In this document: one piece after another, positions 18,004-26,174 of the stretch
How positions within the stretch are numbered: the stretch's first letter is position 1
How the letters are laid out: each line of letters starts with the position of its first letter
Source: Venatoribacter pacificus
GTDB taxonomy: Bacteria > Pseudomonadota > Gammaproteobacteria > Pseudomonadales > Oceanobacteraceae
NCBI RefSeq assembly: GCF_025318105.1
Contig: NZ_JAOANI010000019.1
Coordinates: 463,257-527,256 of the forward strand
DNA: 64,000 nucleotides
Direction: 5' to 3'
Translations under genes and position numbers: made by a program
The notes under the pieces: generated by a model
What the model was told of the DNA's origin: nothing
Seen by the model: only the letters and a program-made list of their open reading frames with translations
Database searches by the model: none

Positions 18004-19233
18004 ATGGATAAAACAGATCCACCACTGCTGGCGCGTCAGCCTATTCTGGACTCCAGCCTGCAGGTGGTTGGCTATGAGTTGCTGTGCCGCCCTATGCCAC
18101 AAGATACACTCGCCTGGCAGAATGAGCACGGTGACCGCGCAACCAGCGAAGTATTGATCAGCGCCTTCAACGATATTGGCATCGATCTGGTAACCGGAGG
18201 CCTGCCCGCTTTTATTAATTTCACCAGTCACTGGCTGCACCATCCGCCAATAATGCCAGCCAACAGTATTGTTGCCGAGCTGCTGGAATACATCCCGGCC
18301 AACGAAGAAAACCTGGCTGCGTTACGCCGACTGAAAAAGTTGCGCTACAAAATCGCGCTGGACGATTACGAAGGCGACGAAAGCCAGGCGCCCCTGTTTC
18401 CTCTTATCGATATCGTCAAAGTCGATATACGCCGGCTGCCCGACCTGAACAACCTGCCCGCCCTGATTAATAAATACCAGCAACACAATCTGCAATGGTT
18501 GGCTGAAAAAGTAGAGACGCAGGAAGAATATCGACTATGCAAAGAAGCTGGCTGTACGCTGTTCCAGGGGTATTTTTTCAGTCATCCGGCCAATGTTTAT
18601 GGTAAGCGCCTGCCCGACAATCAGCTGGCCGTTCTGCAGTTACTCCGGATTCTGAACAATGAAGACAGCAAAATTGAGGAGGTCGCCAAAATTCTGCAGA
18701 CCGACCCACAACTGAGCTACAAGTTGCTGCAGATGGTTAATTCTGCGGCCGTCGGCTTTGCCCGGGAAATTACCTCAATTTCCCGGGCAATTGTCATTGT
18801 TGGCCTTGATCGCCTGCGGGCCTGGGCCAACCTGATTGCCCTCGGCCGCCTGCAGGAAAAACCCGCCGTATTACGCGAGCAGGCCGTTGTGCGTGCATTT
18901 CTGTGTAAAGCGCTGGTGTTTTCCTGGCCCAATCTGGATGACGAAACCGCATTCACCCTCGGCCTATTCTCTTTACTGGATGCATTTCTCGACCGTCCGC
19001 TGGAAGAAATCTGCGAGCGCCTGCGCCTGCCGGTCGAACTGACCGTCGCCCTGACGAATCATCAGGGTGACTACGGTTTTATTCTGGCAACAACGGTGCG
19101 GATGGAAAAAGGCCAATGGCAAGCAATTGACTGGAATGTACTGCAAGGCCTGGGCGTCAGTCCGGCACAGCTTGAATGGCACTACCTGAACGCCCTGCAA
19201 ACAGCCAATGCCCTGCTGCAGAACGCTGGCTGA
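18004..19233 (+). CDS. EAL-HDOD signalling protein
   Basis: 409 residues from the ATG at 18004, which has an AGGGA site; an ATG at 17959 is an alternative. The N-terminal EAL-like domain (about 1-195) opens LLARQPILDSSLQVVGYELL, as in YuxH/CdgJ proteins. EAL is replaced by ELL, but the presumed metal and substrate ligands still appear: E in YELL, N in FINF, the DD of LDDYEG, K-V-D, E in AEKVE and Q in FQGYFF. The C-terminal HDOD domain (about 200-400) lacks a usable HD catalytic pair. Its role is probably c-di-GMP binding or hydrolysis affecting motility or attachment. It is divergent from cheV, which hints at joint control. Confidence 0.85.
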   Translation: MDKTDPPLLARQPILDSSLQVVGYELLCRPMPQDTLAWQNEHGDRATSEVLISAFNDIGIDLVTGGLPAFINFTSHWLHHPPIMPANSIVAELLEYIPANEENLAALRRLKKLRYKIALDDYEGDESQAPLFPLIDIVKVDIRRLPDLNNLPALINKYQQHNLQWLAEKVETQEEYRLCKEAGCTLFQGYFFSHPANVYGKRLPDNQLAVLQLLRILNNEDSKIEEVAKILQTDPQLSYKLLQMVNSAAVGFAREITSISRAIVIVGLDRLRAWANLIALGRLQEKPAVLREQAVVRAFLCKALVFSWPNLDDETAFTLGLFSLLDAFLDRPLEEICERLRLPVELTVALTNHQGDYGFILATTVRMEKGQWQAIDWNVLQGLGVSPAQLEWHYLNALQTANALLQNAG

Positions 19234-19235
19234 CT

Positions 19236-20795
19236 TTACTGCGGATAACCGGTTATTTCACGAATGCTCTGATACAGAGGTTTCATGCGCTTATACATTT
19301 TGCGGTAAACCTCTTTATAGAGACGGTCATACAGCCGCACCGTATTCAATTCCGGCTCAAACACCTGACCAACCCGTGTCATTTGCATAATGGCACTGCG
19401 GTAATCGGGATAAATCCCTAAACCGACGGCACAATTAATGGCAGCGCCCAAGCCAGAAGTTTCACTGGTGTGCGGGCGCTCTGCAGCCATGCCAAAAATA
19501 TCCGCAGTTAACTGCATGGCCGCATCACTCTGAGAACCACCGCCCGATACGCGCAAACGCGTAATAGGCACACCACTGCGCTTTTCAATCTGTTCTTTAC
19601 CCTGGCGCAATTCATACGCCAGGCCTTCGAGAATCGCACGGTAAATATGCGCCCGTTTATGCACATCACCAAAACCGATCAACGCGCCCTTTCCTTCCGG
19701 CCCCGGCTGACGTACCCCAGGCGACCAATAAGGTTGCATCATCAATCCCATTGACCCTGCCGGTACCTGATTGACCAGCTCATCAAATAATTGCTCCGGC
19801 TCAATACCGCGTTCAAACGCCAGGCGCTGCTCGTTATGCGCTAACTCTTCTTTAAACCAGCTCACCATCCAGAAGCCGCGATAAATCATCATCTCGGTGT
19901 TGTAGTGTCCGGGAATCGCAGCGGTATAAGGTGGAATAAACGGAATTGTTTCGATGTATTTGGCAGTTGTGGTGTTGATGGTTGCCGTCGTACCGTAGCT
20001 CAGACATCCGATGTGTGCATCCAGACCACCAGCACCCATCACTTCGCAGGCTTTATCCGAGGCTGCGGCAATCATCGGCAATCCGGCCGGCAAACCGGTT
20101 AACGCCGCAGCCGTTGCGCAAATAACCCCTAACGGCTCACCCGGAGAAACCAGCTCCGGCATCATCTCGCGGGTAGCAGACAGCAGTTTCCATTTCAGAT
20201 CAGAAGGCTTTGCCCATTGCTGACGTTTGTAGTCGTATGGCAAATAACCAACGATGGAACCAGTCGAATCTTTTAATTCGCCACTCAGACAATACGTCAG
20301 CCAGGCTGATAAATTCACGTAATAGCGGGTTTTTGCCCATACATCCGGTTCGTGCTGAACAATCCAGTTATCCCGTGCTTTTGCACGCATCTCGCGGATT
20401 AAATGACTCAGACCCAGGGTTTTAATCAGCACGCCCCAAATGCCGCCGACGGGAGTTTCTACCGCAGCCTGACGCTGATCCATCCAGACAATCGCCGGAC
20501 GCAGCGGCTGAAAATTTTCATCAAGATTGATCATGGTGTAGCGCTGCGTTGTCAGCGACACACCACAAATCTGATCCGGCGTGACCTTACCCTGCGCCCA
20601 TAAACGCTTAAAGGCTTCCTGAAGGTTTTCCCAGTAATAACCAGCGTCCTGTTCTGCCCAGCCCGGATGATGGGAAAAATATGGTTCAATGGTTACTTTA
20701 CTCTTGGCAACTTCGTTACCCTGCTGATCAAACACCAGCACGCGCACACTTTGAGTGCCGTTATCAATTGCCAGTAAATATTCCGCATTTGCCAT
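19236..20795 (-). CDS. FGGY-family carbohydrate kinase
   Basis: 519 residues from the ATG at 20795. The N-terminal phosphate-binding loop LAIDNGTQSVRV has Thr-Gln where many FGGY kinases have Thr-Thr/Ser. The FGGY signature region holds the YWSPGVRQPGPEGKGAL segment, followed by RAILEGLAYELRQG and RVSGGGSQSDAAMQ. The catalytic Asp is probably in AAASDKACEVMG. It is downstream of a GlpD-like oxidase and an AGPS-like flavoprotein on the same strand. This suggests a glycerol-type polyol or alkylglycerol substrate rather than xylulose, but the substrate is not readable from sequence. Its stop is 2 bp from the convergent EAL-HDOD stop. Confidence 0.8.
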   Translation of the reverse strand: MANAEYLLAIDNGTQSVRVLVFDQQGNEVAKSKVTIEPYFSHHPGWAEQDAGYYWENLQEAFKRLWAQGKVTPDQICGVSLTTQRYTMINLDENFQPLRPAIVWMDQRQAAVETPVGGIWGVLIKTLGLSHLIREMRAKARDNWIVQHEPDVWAKTRYYVNLSAWLTYCLSGELKDSTGSIVGYLPYDYKRQQWAKPSDLKWKLLSATREMMPELVSPGEPLGVICATAAALTGLPAGLPMIAAASDKACEVMGAGGLDAHIGCLSYGTTATINTTTAKYIETIPFIPPYTAAIPGHYNTEMMIYRGFWMVSWFKEELAHNEQRLAFERGIEPEQLFDELVNQVPAGSMGLMMQPYWSPGVRQPGPEGKGALIGFGDVHKRAHIYRAILEGLAYELRQGKEQIEKRSGVPITRLRVSGGGSQSDAAMQLTADIFGMAAERPHTSETSGLGAAINCAVGLGIYPDYRSAIMQMTRVGQVFEPELNTVRLYDRLYKEVYRKMYKRMKPLYQSIREITGYPQ

Positions 20796-20832
20796 ACTGC
20801 TGAGCTGCCTGATTCTTTTTATCGTTGTGATA

Positions 20833-20879
20833 AAACGCCACGACAGAGCGCCCACATTCGGGGATCTGTTATGGCGTTT
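20833..20879 (-). repeat. Intergenic inverted repeat before the FGGY kinase
   Basis: A 15-bp arm (20833-20847) and its near-complement (20865-20879) match at 13 of 15 positions around a 17-nt loop. The hairpin sits between the GlpD-like stop and the kinase start, where it could affect processing or relative expression. Confidence 0.5.
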
Positions 20880-20882
20880 ATA

Positions 20883-22478
20883 TTATTTGGGGATGCTGTA
20901 ATACTTATTCCAGATGGCCTGATAACGCTCAAGTTCCTGCTGAAACTGTGCATCATTCCAACCCAATTCCTCAGCACAGACTGCACGGATTTTTTCAATA
21001 AATCCAAGTCCGCCCTGTTCCAGCAATAAGCCGAGACGGGTGCGGCGCAGCAGTAAATCATCCAGATGTATTACCGACTCATTCGCCGCCGACCAGCGTA
21101 ATTCCGCCCACAAGGTGCGACTGCCGGGAATAACGTCCAGTTCGCCGTCTTTGGCCAGATCGAGCAGTGCATCAAGGTCCATACCAAAATGACCACTCAG
21201 GCGCTTTTGTACATAACCGGGCAATGCGAGGTATTTTTTATGCGACGAAACAGACGGCGTAAAAATCTGCGCGCCAAACTCTCCGGCCGGAAAACGTTTA
21301 ATGTATTTACGTGCCGCTTCGAGTGCATCCAGAGCAATTAAACGGAAAGTGGTTAACTTCCCGCCACTGACACTGACCAGACCTTTATCATCCCAAACGC
21401 TGTGATCACGCTTTTCTTTCGATGGATTTAACGCTCCGGACGATACCAGCGGACGTACGCCGGCCCAACTGGAAATAATATCTTTTTCAGTAAGATCAGC
21501 TTTCGGAAACTGATAAAGCGCAACTTTTAACAGATAGTCCAACTCCGCCCGGGTCATACTGGCTTCACTGTTATCGATGCCATTATTGTCCAGATCGGTG
21601 GTACCGATAACGGTCCGCCCTTCCCACGGAAAAATAAAAATAGGGCGTTTATCGTCCGGGTGCATGGCCGTAAAAGATTGCGCAACCGGTAAGCGCCAGG
21701 CAGGCACAACAATATGACTGCCACGTGCCGGACGAATCTTTTTTTCGTCTGTCATCTGACCACGTAATTCATCTGCCCAGGCACCGGTCGCATTAATCAC
21801 CACGTCCGCTTTGACGTCATAGCCTTCACCGCTGAGAACATCTTCCACACGGGCACCCACAACCTGCTCACCGTCTTTCAGCAATTGCTTAACGCCGACA
21901 TAATTCAGTACAACGGCACCGTCTTTCTGTGCTTCACGCAGCACGCGAACAACCAGACGGGCATCATCGGTTACGGCATCGGCAAACTGCGTGCCGCCAA
22001 TTAATGCATTTTCATTCAGCAACGGGCTTAAAAAACCAAAGTCGTCACGTTTGAAATAATGGCGATAACGCTTACCAGCAAAGAAATCGTAGATGCGCAG
22101 CAGCGTATTAAATACAAAAGGCCCGGGGAAACCGCCTTTATAATGCGCCATCAGGTAGCCCATCTGATCGACCAGACCCGGCGCCTCAGTCATTAAACGT
22201 TCACGTTCCTGCACCGAATGCATGGTGGTTTTTACATCACCTGCGGCGATATAACGCAAACCGCCATGCACCATTTTGGATGACCGGCTGGACGTACCCC
22301 AGGCAAAATCCTGCCGTTCCAGCAGCAGCACTTTCAGACCGCGGCGTGCAGCCTCACGGGCAATTCCCGCGCCGGTAATACCACCACCAGCAACGATTAC
22401 ATCCCAGTGCTGCGCGGCACTGGTTAACTGTTCCAGCTGATGTTCGCGCTGTCCTGGTGCCCATGCTGTGTGCGACAT
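20883..22478 (-). CDS. Glycerol-3-phosphate dehydrogenase/oxidase, GlpD-like
   Basis: 531 residues. The N-terminal FAD-binding fold VAGGGITGAGIAREAARRG is followed by SSRSSKMVHGGLRYI, both hallmarks of the GlpA/GlpD family. A dimethylglycine-oxidase-like middle and a C-terminal helical cap (about 380-520) follow. The expected reaction is oxidation of sn-glycerol-3-phosphate, or a substituted analogue, to the dihydroxyacetone phosphate form with electrons passed to quinone at the membrane. It sits between an FGGY kinase and an AGPS-like flavoprotein rather than in a standard glpFKD set. The substrate may therefore be an alkylated glycerol phosphate; this is inference. Confidence 0.88.
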   Translation of the reverse strand: MSHTAWAPGQREHQLEQLTSAAQHWDVIVAGGGITGAGIAREAARRGLKVLLLERQDFAWGTSSRSSKMVHGGLRYIAAGDVKTTMHSVQERERLMTEAPGLVDQMGYLMAHYKGGFPGPFVFNTLLRIYDFFAGKRYRHYFKRDDFGFLSPLLNENALIGGTQFADAVTDDARLVVRVLREAQKDGAVVLNYVGVKQLLKDGEQVVGARVEDVLSGEGYDVKADVVINATGAWADELRGQMTDEKKIRPARGSHIVVPAWRLPVAQSFTAMHPDDKRPIFIFPWEGRTVIGTTDLDNNGIDNSEASMTRAELDYLLKVALYQFPKADLTEKDIISSWAGVRPLVSSGALNPSKEKRDHSVWDDKGLVSVSGGKLTTFRLIALDALEAARKYIKRFPAGEFGAQIFTPSVSSHKKYLALPGYVQKRLSGHFGMDLDALLDLAKDGELDVIPGSRTLWAELRWSAANESVIHLDDLLLRRTRLGLLLEQGGLGFIEKIRAVCAEELGWNDAQFQQELERYQAIWNKYYSIPK

Positions 22479-22549
22479 ACTGCTCTTTTATCCTGTCCGG
22501 CGTGTATTTAAGAATGAGTGAGAATGTAGTTATTCATTCAGGGGGACTG

Positions 22550-24226
22550 TTATCCGACGACGGATTCAGCCGCCTCCTGTTGTGCCTTTTTTGCGGCATG
22601 TTCTGCCGTATTCCCGGCGTTGCTTTTTTCCAGCAACGTCCCTGGATTCATACGCTGTTGCGGGTCAAAATCCTGCACCAAAGTATTCAGAACCCGCATA
22701 CCCAGTGCGCCTTTTTCGGCCGGCAGATACGGCGCGTGATCTTTACCAACGCCGTGCTGGTGTGAAATCGTGGCGCGGCCACGGGCAATAACCGAAGACG
22801 CTTTATTTTTCAGCTTGCGCCAGCGTTCCAGAGTTTCTTCATAGCTGTCGGCACAACGGAAAAAATACGTGGTGTAGATGCTGGAACCCTGAGTGTACAT
22901 GTGCGAAAGGTGGGTAAACACCATCACTTCTTCACCATCGCTGCGCAGTGCGGTTTCCAGCGCGCTCTCAACATCGGCCATTAACTGATCGATATTATCC
23001 CAGTCAGTCGAGGTTTCCAGCGTATCCACGGCAATGCCGCGGGTCCAGGTCGTCTCACGCAGGTATGGAAATTTAAAACGCCCATGGGACCAGATGCTGC
23101 CCATAATATTGGCCAGCGGACCACCCACCCCGCCATGCGACTTCAGTACTTTACGAATCTGTTTCAGCGACGTTTTATTCTGATACTTAGTGCCGGTCAC
23201 ACCGTAAGTCAGCATGCAGCGCTCGTCACCCATCCCCATCAGGCGCAGGAAGCGATCAAGTAATTTAAACTGTTTTTCCTGGGTGCCCAGGTGAAGGTGC
23301 GTTTTGGCTTCTTTGGCATTGCTGACCCGCATCATCGACATCGGTACTTTATTCTGCACCAGCTCACGCACGGCGGTTTTGGCCGCCTGCCAGTTGGGCA
23401 TAAAGACCACAAAAAAGCGCTCTTCTTCGGCCATGCGGGTAACACGCACTTTCACCTCGGTGAAAATCCCCATGCGACCTTCCATCCCCATGGTGATTTC
23501 GCGCATATCCGGGCCAGCGGAAGAAGCCGGAATGGTCGGAATATCCATCGTCCCCAGCAGGGTTTCCATACGACCACCGGCAAACATCTGCTCGATACGG
23601 CCATAACGCAGCGACTGCTGGCCACTGGAGCGGGAAGCCACCCAACCACCAATGGTCGAAAGCTCCCAGGATTGCGGAAAATGCCCCAGCGTGTAACCGC
23701 GGGCGCGCAACTGGCTTTCAACCAACGGCCCCGGTGTACCGGCACCAAAAGTAGCAATCTGGCTTTCTTCATTTAATTCCATCAACTGGTTCATACGCCC
23801 CAGATCAATGGTCAGAATCGCACGTTGACTGGCCAGCGGCGTAATATGCCCAGCAACGGAAGTACCGCCACCATAGGGAATAACCTCCACGTCGTGTTCA
23901 ACGGCATAATCCAGCAGCTCACGTACCTGAGAGCTGGTTTCCGGATAGGCAACCCCGTCAGGAAAAACCCCGAAGTCCCCACTGCGCATGGCCAGCCAAT
24001 CCGGAAAACTTTGTCCACGGGCATGGCGTACACGGTCTTCTGCCGCAGTAACCACCAGAGGATGGGCCGGCAAGCGGGAGGCAGGAACCTGCGCCATCAC
24101 CGACTCCAGCGTGGCATCGGTCAGAGCGTGGGTTTCTCCGATGACGGAATGAATCAGGCGCTCGCCGTGTGCCGGCACCTCTTTGATATAACTCTCATCA
24201 CCCCAACCATTCCAGCGACGACCCAT
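22550..24226 (-). CDS. FAD-linked oxidase, alkyl-DHAP synthase-like
   Basis: 558 residues from the ATG at 24226, which has a GAGGAA site; a longer in-frame start is rejected. It begins RRWNGWGDESYI, resembling the KWNGWG start of AGPS. The vanillyl-alcohol-oxidase-type FAD domain has VIPYGGGTSVAGH, then STIGGWVASRSSGQQ. The C-terminal SHQHGVGKDHAPYL aligns with the SHHHGVGK histidine block of alkyl-dihydroxyacetonephosphate synthase. AGPS exchanges a fatty acid for a fatty alcohol on acyl-DHAP. A GlcD-type lactate/glycolate oxidase is the alternative, but the motifs favour AGPS. It is the first gene of a three-gene minus-strand set with GlpD-like and FGGY genes, divergent from an AraC regulator. 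Confidence 0.8.
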   Translation of the reverse strand: MGRRWNGWGDESYIKEVPAHGERLIHSVIGETHALTDATLESVMAQVPASRLPAHPLVVTAAEDRVRHARGQSFPDWLAMRSGDFGVFPDGVAYPETSSQVRELLDYAVEHDVEVIPYGGGTSVAGHITPLASQRAILTIDLGRMNQLMELNEESQIATFGAGTPGPLVESQLRARGYTLGHFPQSWELSTIGGWVASRSSGQQSLRYGRIEQMFAGGRMETLLGTMDIPTIPASSAGPDMREITMGMEGRMGIFTEVKVRVTRMAEEERFFVVFMPNWQAAKTAVRELVQNKVPMSMMRVSNAKEAKTHLHLGTQEKQFKLLDRFLRLMGMGDERCMLTYGVTGTKYQNKTSLKQIRKVLKSHGGVGGPLANIMGSIWSHGRFKFPYLRETTWTRGIAVDTLETSTDWDNIDQLMADVESALETALRSDGEEVMVFTHLSHMYTQGSSIYTTYFFRCADSYEETLERWRKLKNKASSVIARGRATISHQHGVGKDHAPYLPAEKGALGMRVLNTLVQDFDPQQRMNPGTLLEKSNAGNTAEHAAKKAQQEAAESVVG

Positions 24227-24398
24227 GTTGTATTCCTCAATGTCCGTTAGACCCAATTCGCAGAGAACGCTAAGATACAGCGAAGGCTGAGCGCTGGCAC
24301 TGACAGTTTGAGACAGAGACGTAGTATATTCAGCCAGCGCAACGACAAACCCCACGCCAGACTCCACGCGGTTATAACAACAACATGATGCACATCGG

Positions 24399-25421
24399 AT
24401 GAACTCTCAAGATTTATTAGGTACCGCTTCATCTGCCGCCATCCGCCAGTATCTGCGCGCAGCGCAGGACTACGGTATAGAACCGGTGCAGGCACTCGAC
24501 GCCGTTAATATGCCCCATGGCATTATGGACAACAGCATCAGCCGCACCCACGGCCGTGCCTTCCAGAGCCTGATACGCTGGCTGATTGAACAAACCCGCG
24601 ATCCGCTGTTTGGCTTAAAAAGCTCCCGCTACGTCCAGCCCGGCTCCTACAGCCTGGTCGGCTACATGGCGATGAATTGCCGCACCGCACGCGAAGCCCT
24701 GCACATCACCCCGGAATACGAGGCGATTGTCGGCGACATGGGGGTCACCAAAATCGAAAAATACGGCCCGCATCTGGCCATGCGCTGGGTGTGTCAGTAC
24801 GACGACCCCATTGTGCGCCCACACATGATTGATAATGTGCTTGGCAGCTGGCTGGTGTTCGCCCGCTGGCTGGCCGATATGCAGGACGGCAAACCCGAAT
24901 GCGTACTGTTCGAACGCAACAAGCCGGCACCCGCTCTGCTGGCTGTTTATGAAGACATTTTTCAGGCACCACTGGAATTTGGCAGCGACCGCAGTGCACT
25001 GATTTTTCCGGAGCCGGTTCTCGACACCCCACTGCGTCAGCCAGACCCGACTCTGCTGGCAACCCTCGAACAACAGGCAGCCAGCGTAATGGCCGAATTG
25101 CAGGAAAAGCATCCGATCGTGATGCAAACCCGCTCCCTGCTGCGCAACCTGATGGAAGAAGATCTGCCACGACGCGATAAAGTCGCTACCGAGCTGGGCA
25201 TGACCGAACGCACCCTGCAACGTCGCCTGCAGGAAGCCGGCACCGGCTACCAACAACTGCTGGATGACCTGCGCCGCGAAGTCGCGACCAACTGGCTGCG
25301 CACCACCAACATCCCGGTCAATGATATCGCCGCGCGTTTGGGCTTCAGTGAGGCCCGCTCATTTCACCGCCGCTTTAAAGCCTGGACCGGTATGACTCCG
25401 GGCGAATACCGGGGTAAATAA
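24399..25421 (+). CDS. AraC-family transcriptional regulator
   Basis: 340 residues. The N-terminal domain (about 15-205) is of the arabinose-binding-like type found in OruR/ArgR-like AraC proteins, with RTHGRAFQSLIRWLIEQT. The C-terminal double helix-turn-helix (about 235-335) has LGMTERTLQRRLQEAGTGYQ and FSEARSFHRRFKAWTGMTPGEYR. It is divergent from the AGPS-like gene with a 172-bp shared upstream region, so it very likely controls that cluster in response to a substrate. No operator was identified. Confidence 0.9.
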   Translation: MNSQDLLGTASSAAIRQYLRAAQDYGIEPVQALDAVNMPHGIMDNSISRTHGRAFQSLIRWLIEQTRDPLFGLKSSRYVQPGSYSLVGYMAMNCRTAREALHITPEYEAIVGDMGVTKIEKYGPHLAMRWVCQYDDPIVRPHMIDNVLGSWLVFARWLADMQDGKPECVLFERNKPAPALLAVYEDIFQAPLEFGSDRSALIFPEPVLDTPLRQPDPTLLATLEQQAASVMAELQEKHPIVMQTRSLLRNLMEEDLPRRDKVATELGMTERTLQRRLQEAGTGYQQLLDDLRREVATNWLRTTNIPVNDIAARLGFSEARSFHRRFKAWTGMTPGEYRGK

Positions 25422-25459
25422 ACCCCGGCCACCTTGCCCGCTCCTGGCGTAAAAAACTA

Positions 25460-25488
25460 TTGAACAGCGTTCAGAACAGCCTTATATT
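25460..25488 (+). promoter_or_regulatory. Promoter of the TetR-LplT/PlsC operon
   Basis: TTGAAC (25460-25465) and TATATT (25483-25488) are separated by exactly 17 bp. The -35 lies inside operator 1 and the end of the -10 touches operator 2. Occupation of either would block RNA polymerase. Confidence 0.7.
25461..25473. promoter_or_regulatory. TetR operator 1
   Basis: TGAAC-AGC-GTTCA is a perfect 5-bp-arm palindrome overlapping the -35 box. It shares arms with operator 2, whose centre is 27 bp away. Confidence 0.7.
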
Positions 25489-25501
25489 GAACGCCGTTCA
25501 A
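25487..25501. promoter_or_regulatory. TetR operator 2
   Basis: TTGAAC-GCC-GTTCAA is a perfect 6-bp-arm palindrome overlapping the -10 end and the presumed transcription start, 19 bp before the tetR-like ATG. It is the typical size and location of an autoregulatory TetR-family site. Confidence 0.75.
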
Positions 25502-25520
25502 AATAATACAGGTCAATCTT

Positions 25521-26174
25521 ATGGCGCGACGCCAGGATCATACCCCCGCACAACTGCAACAACTGACCATGGAAACGGTGCTCAAGCTGTTGCAACAGCA
25601 ACCGGCCAGCAGCCTCAGCCTGCGCCAGATTGCCCGCGAGGTTGGCTATTCTCCCGGAACACTGATCAATCAGTTCGGCAGCTACAGCCTGCTGTTACTG
25701 GCCGCCAATGCCCGCACACTGGATCAGATATACCGCGAATTACTCGCCGCCATCGACCACGCAGATTCTCCACAGCAGACACTGGAAGCCTGCGCGCTGA
25801 GCTATCTCAATTTTGCCAGTCAGTACCCGCATCAATGGCGACTGCTGTTTGAGCATCAGCTGCCGGAGCAAGATCACCTGCCCGACTGGCAGCAACAACG
25901 CATCGACAATGTATTCACTCTGCTGCAACAGCAACTCGCCATACTCAAACCCCGCGCGAACGCGAGCGACTGTGCGCAAACCGCGCGAACGATCTGGGCA
26001 AGCGTACACGGCATCTGCGTACTGGCACTGGACGATAAATTATTTACCCCGGGCAACATCAGCGGCCGCAGCATGATTCATTCACTGCTGAGCCATTATC
26101 TGCCCGCCTGGATTAAGGATGAAAAGGAAACCGTTATGCATAACCAACAGGCCACAGAAGGAAGCCAGCCATGA
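25521..26174 (+). CDS. TetR-family repressor
   Basis: 217 residues. The N-terminal helix-turn-helix (about 30-65) reads LSLRQIAREVGYSPGTLINQ with FGSY in place of the usual YFxxK recognition segment. The remainder is a helical ligand-binding and dimerisation domain. Two GAAC-N3-GTTC palindromes sit on its own promoter, so autorepression is likely. Its stop overlaps the start of the LplT-PlsC gene by 4 bp. The pair is therefore one operon and the regulator probably senses a lipid-related signal; the ligand is unknown. Confidence 0.9.
   Translation: MARRQDHTPAQLQQLTMETVLKLLQQQPASSLSLRQIAREVGYSPGTLINQFGSYSLLLLAANARTLDQIYRELLAAIDHADSPQQTLEACALSYLNFASQYPHQWRLLFEHQLPEQDHLPDWQQQRIDNVFTLLQQQLAILKPRANASDCAQTARTIWASVHGICVLALDDKLFTPGNISGRSMIHSLLSHYLPAWIKDEKETVMHNQQATEGSQP

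Noticed and set aside
18004..19233. Enzymatically dead EAL domain
   Set aside because: EAL reads ELL, but the other expected acidic, Asn, Lys and Gln positions appear to be kept, so loss of activity cannot be claimed.
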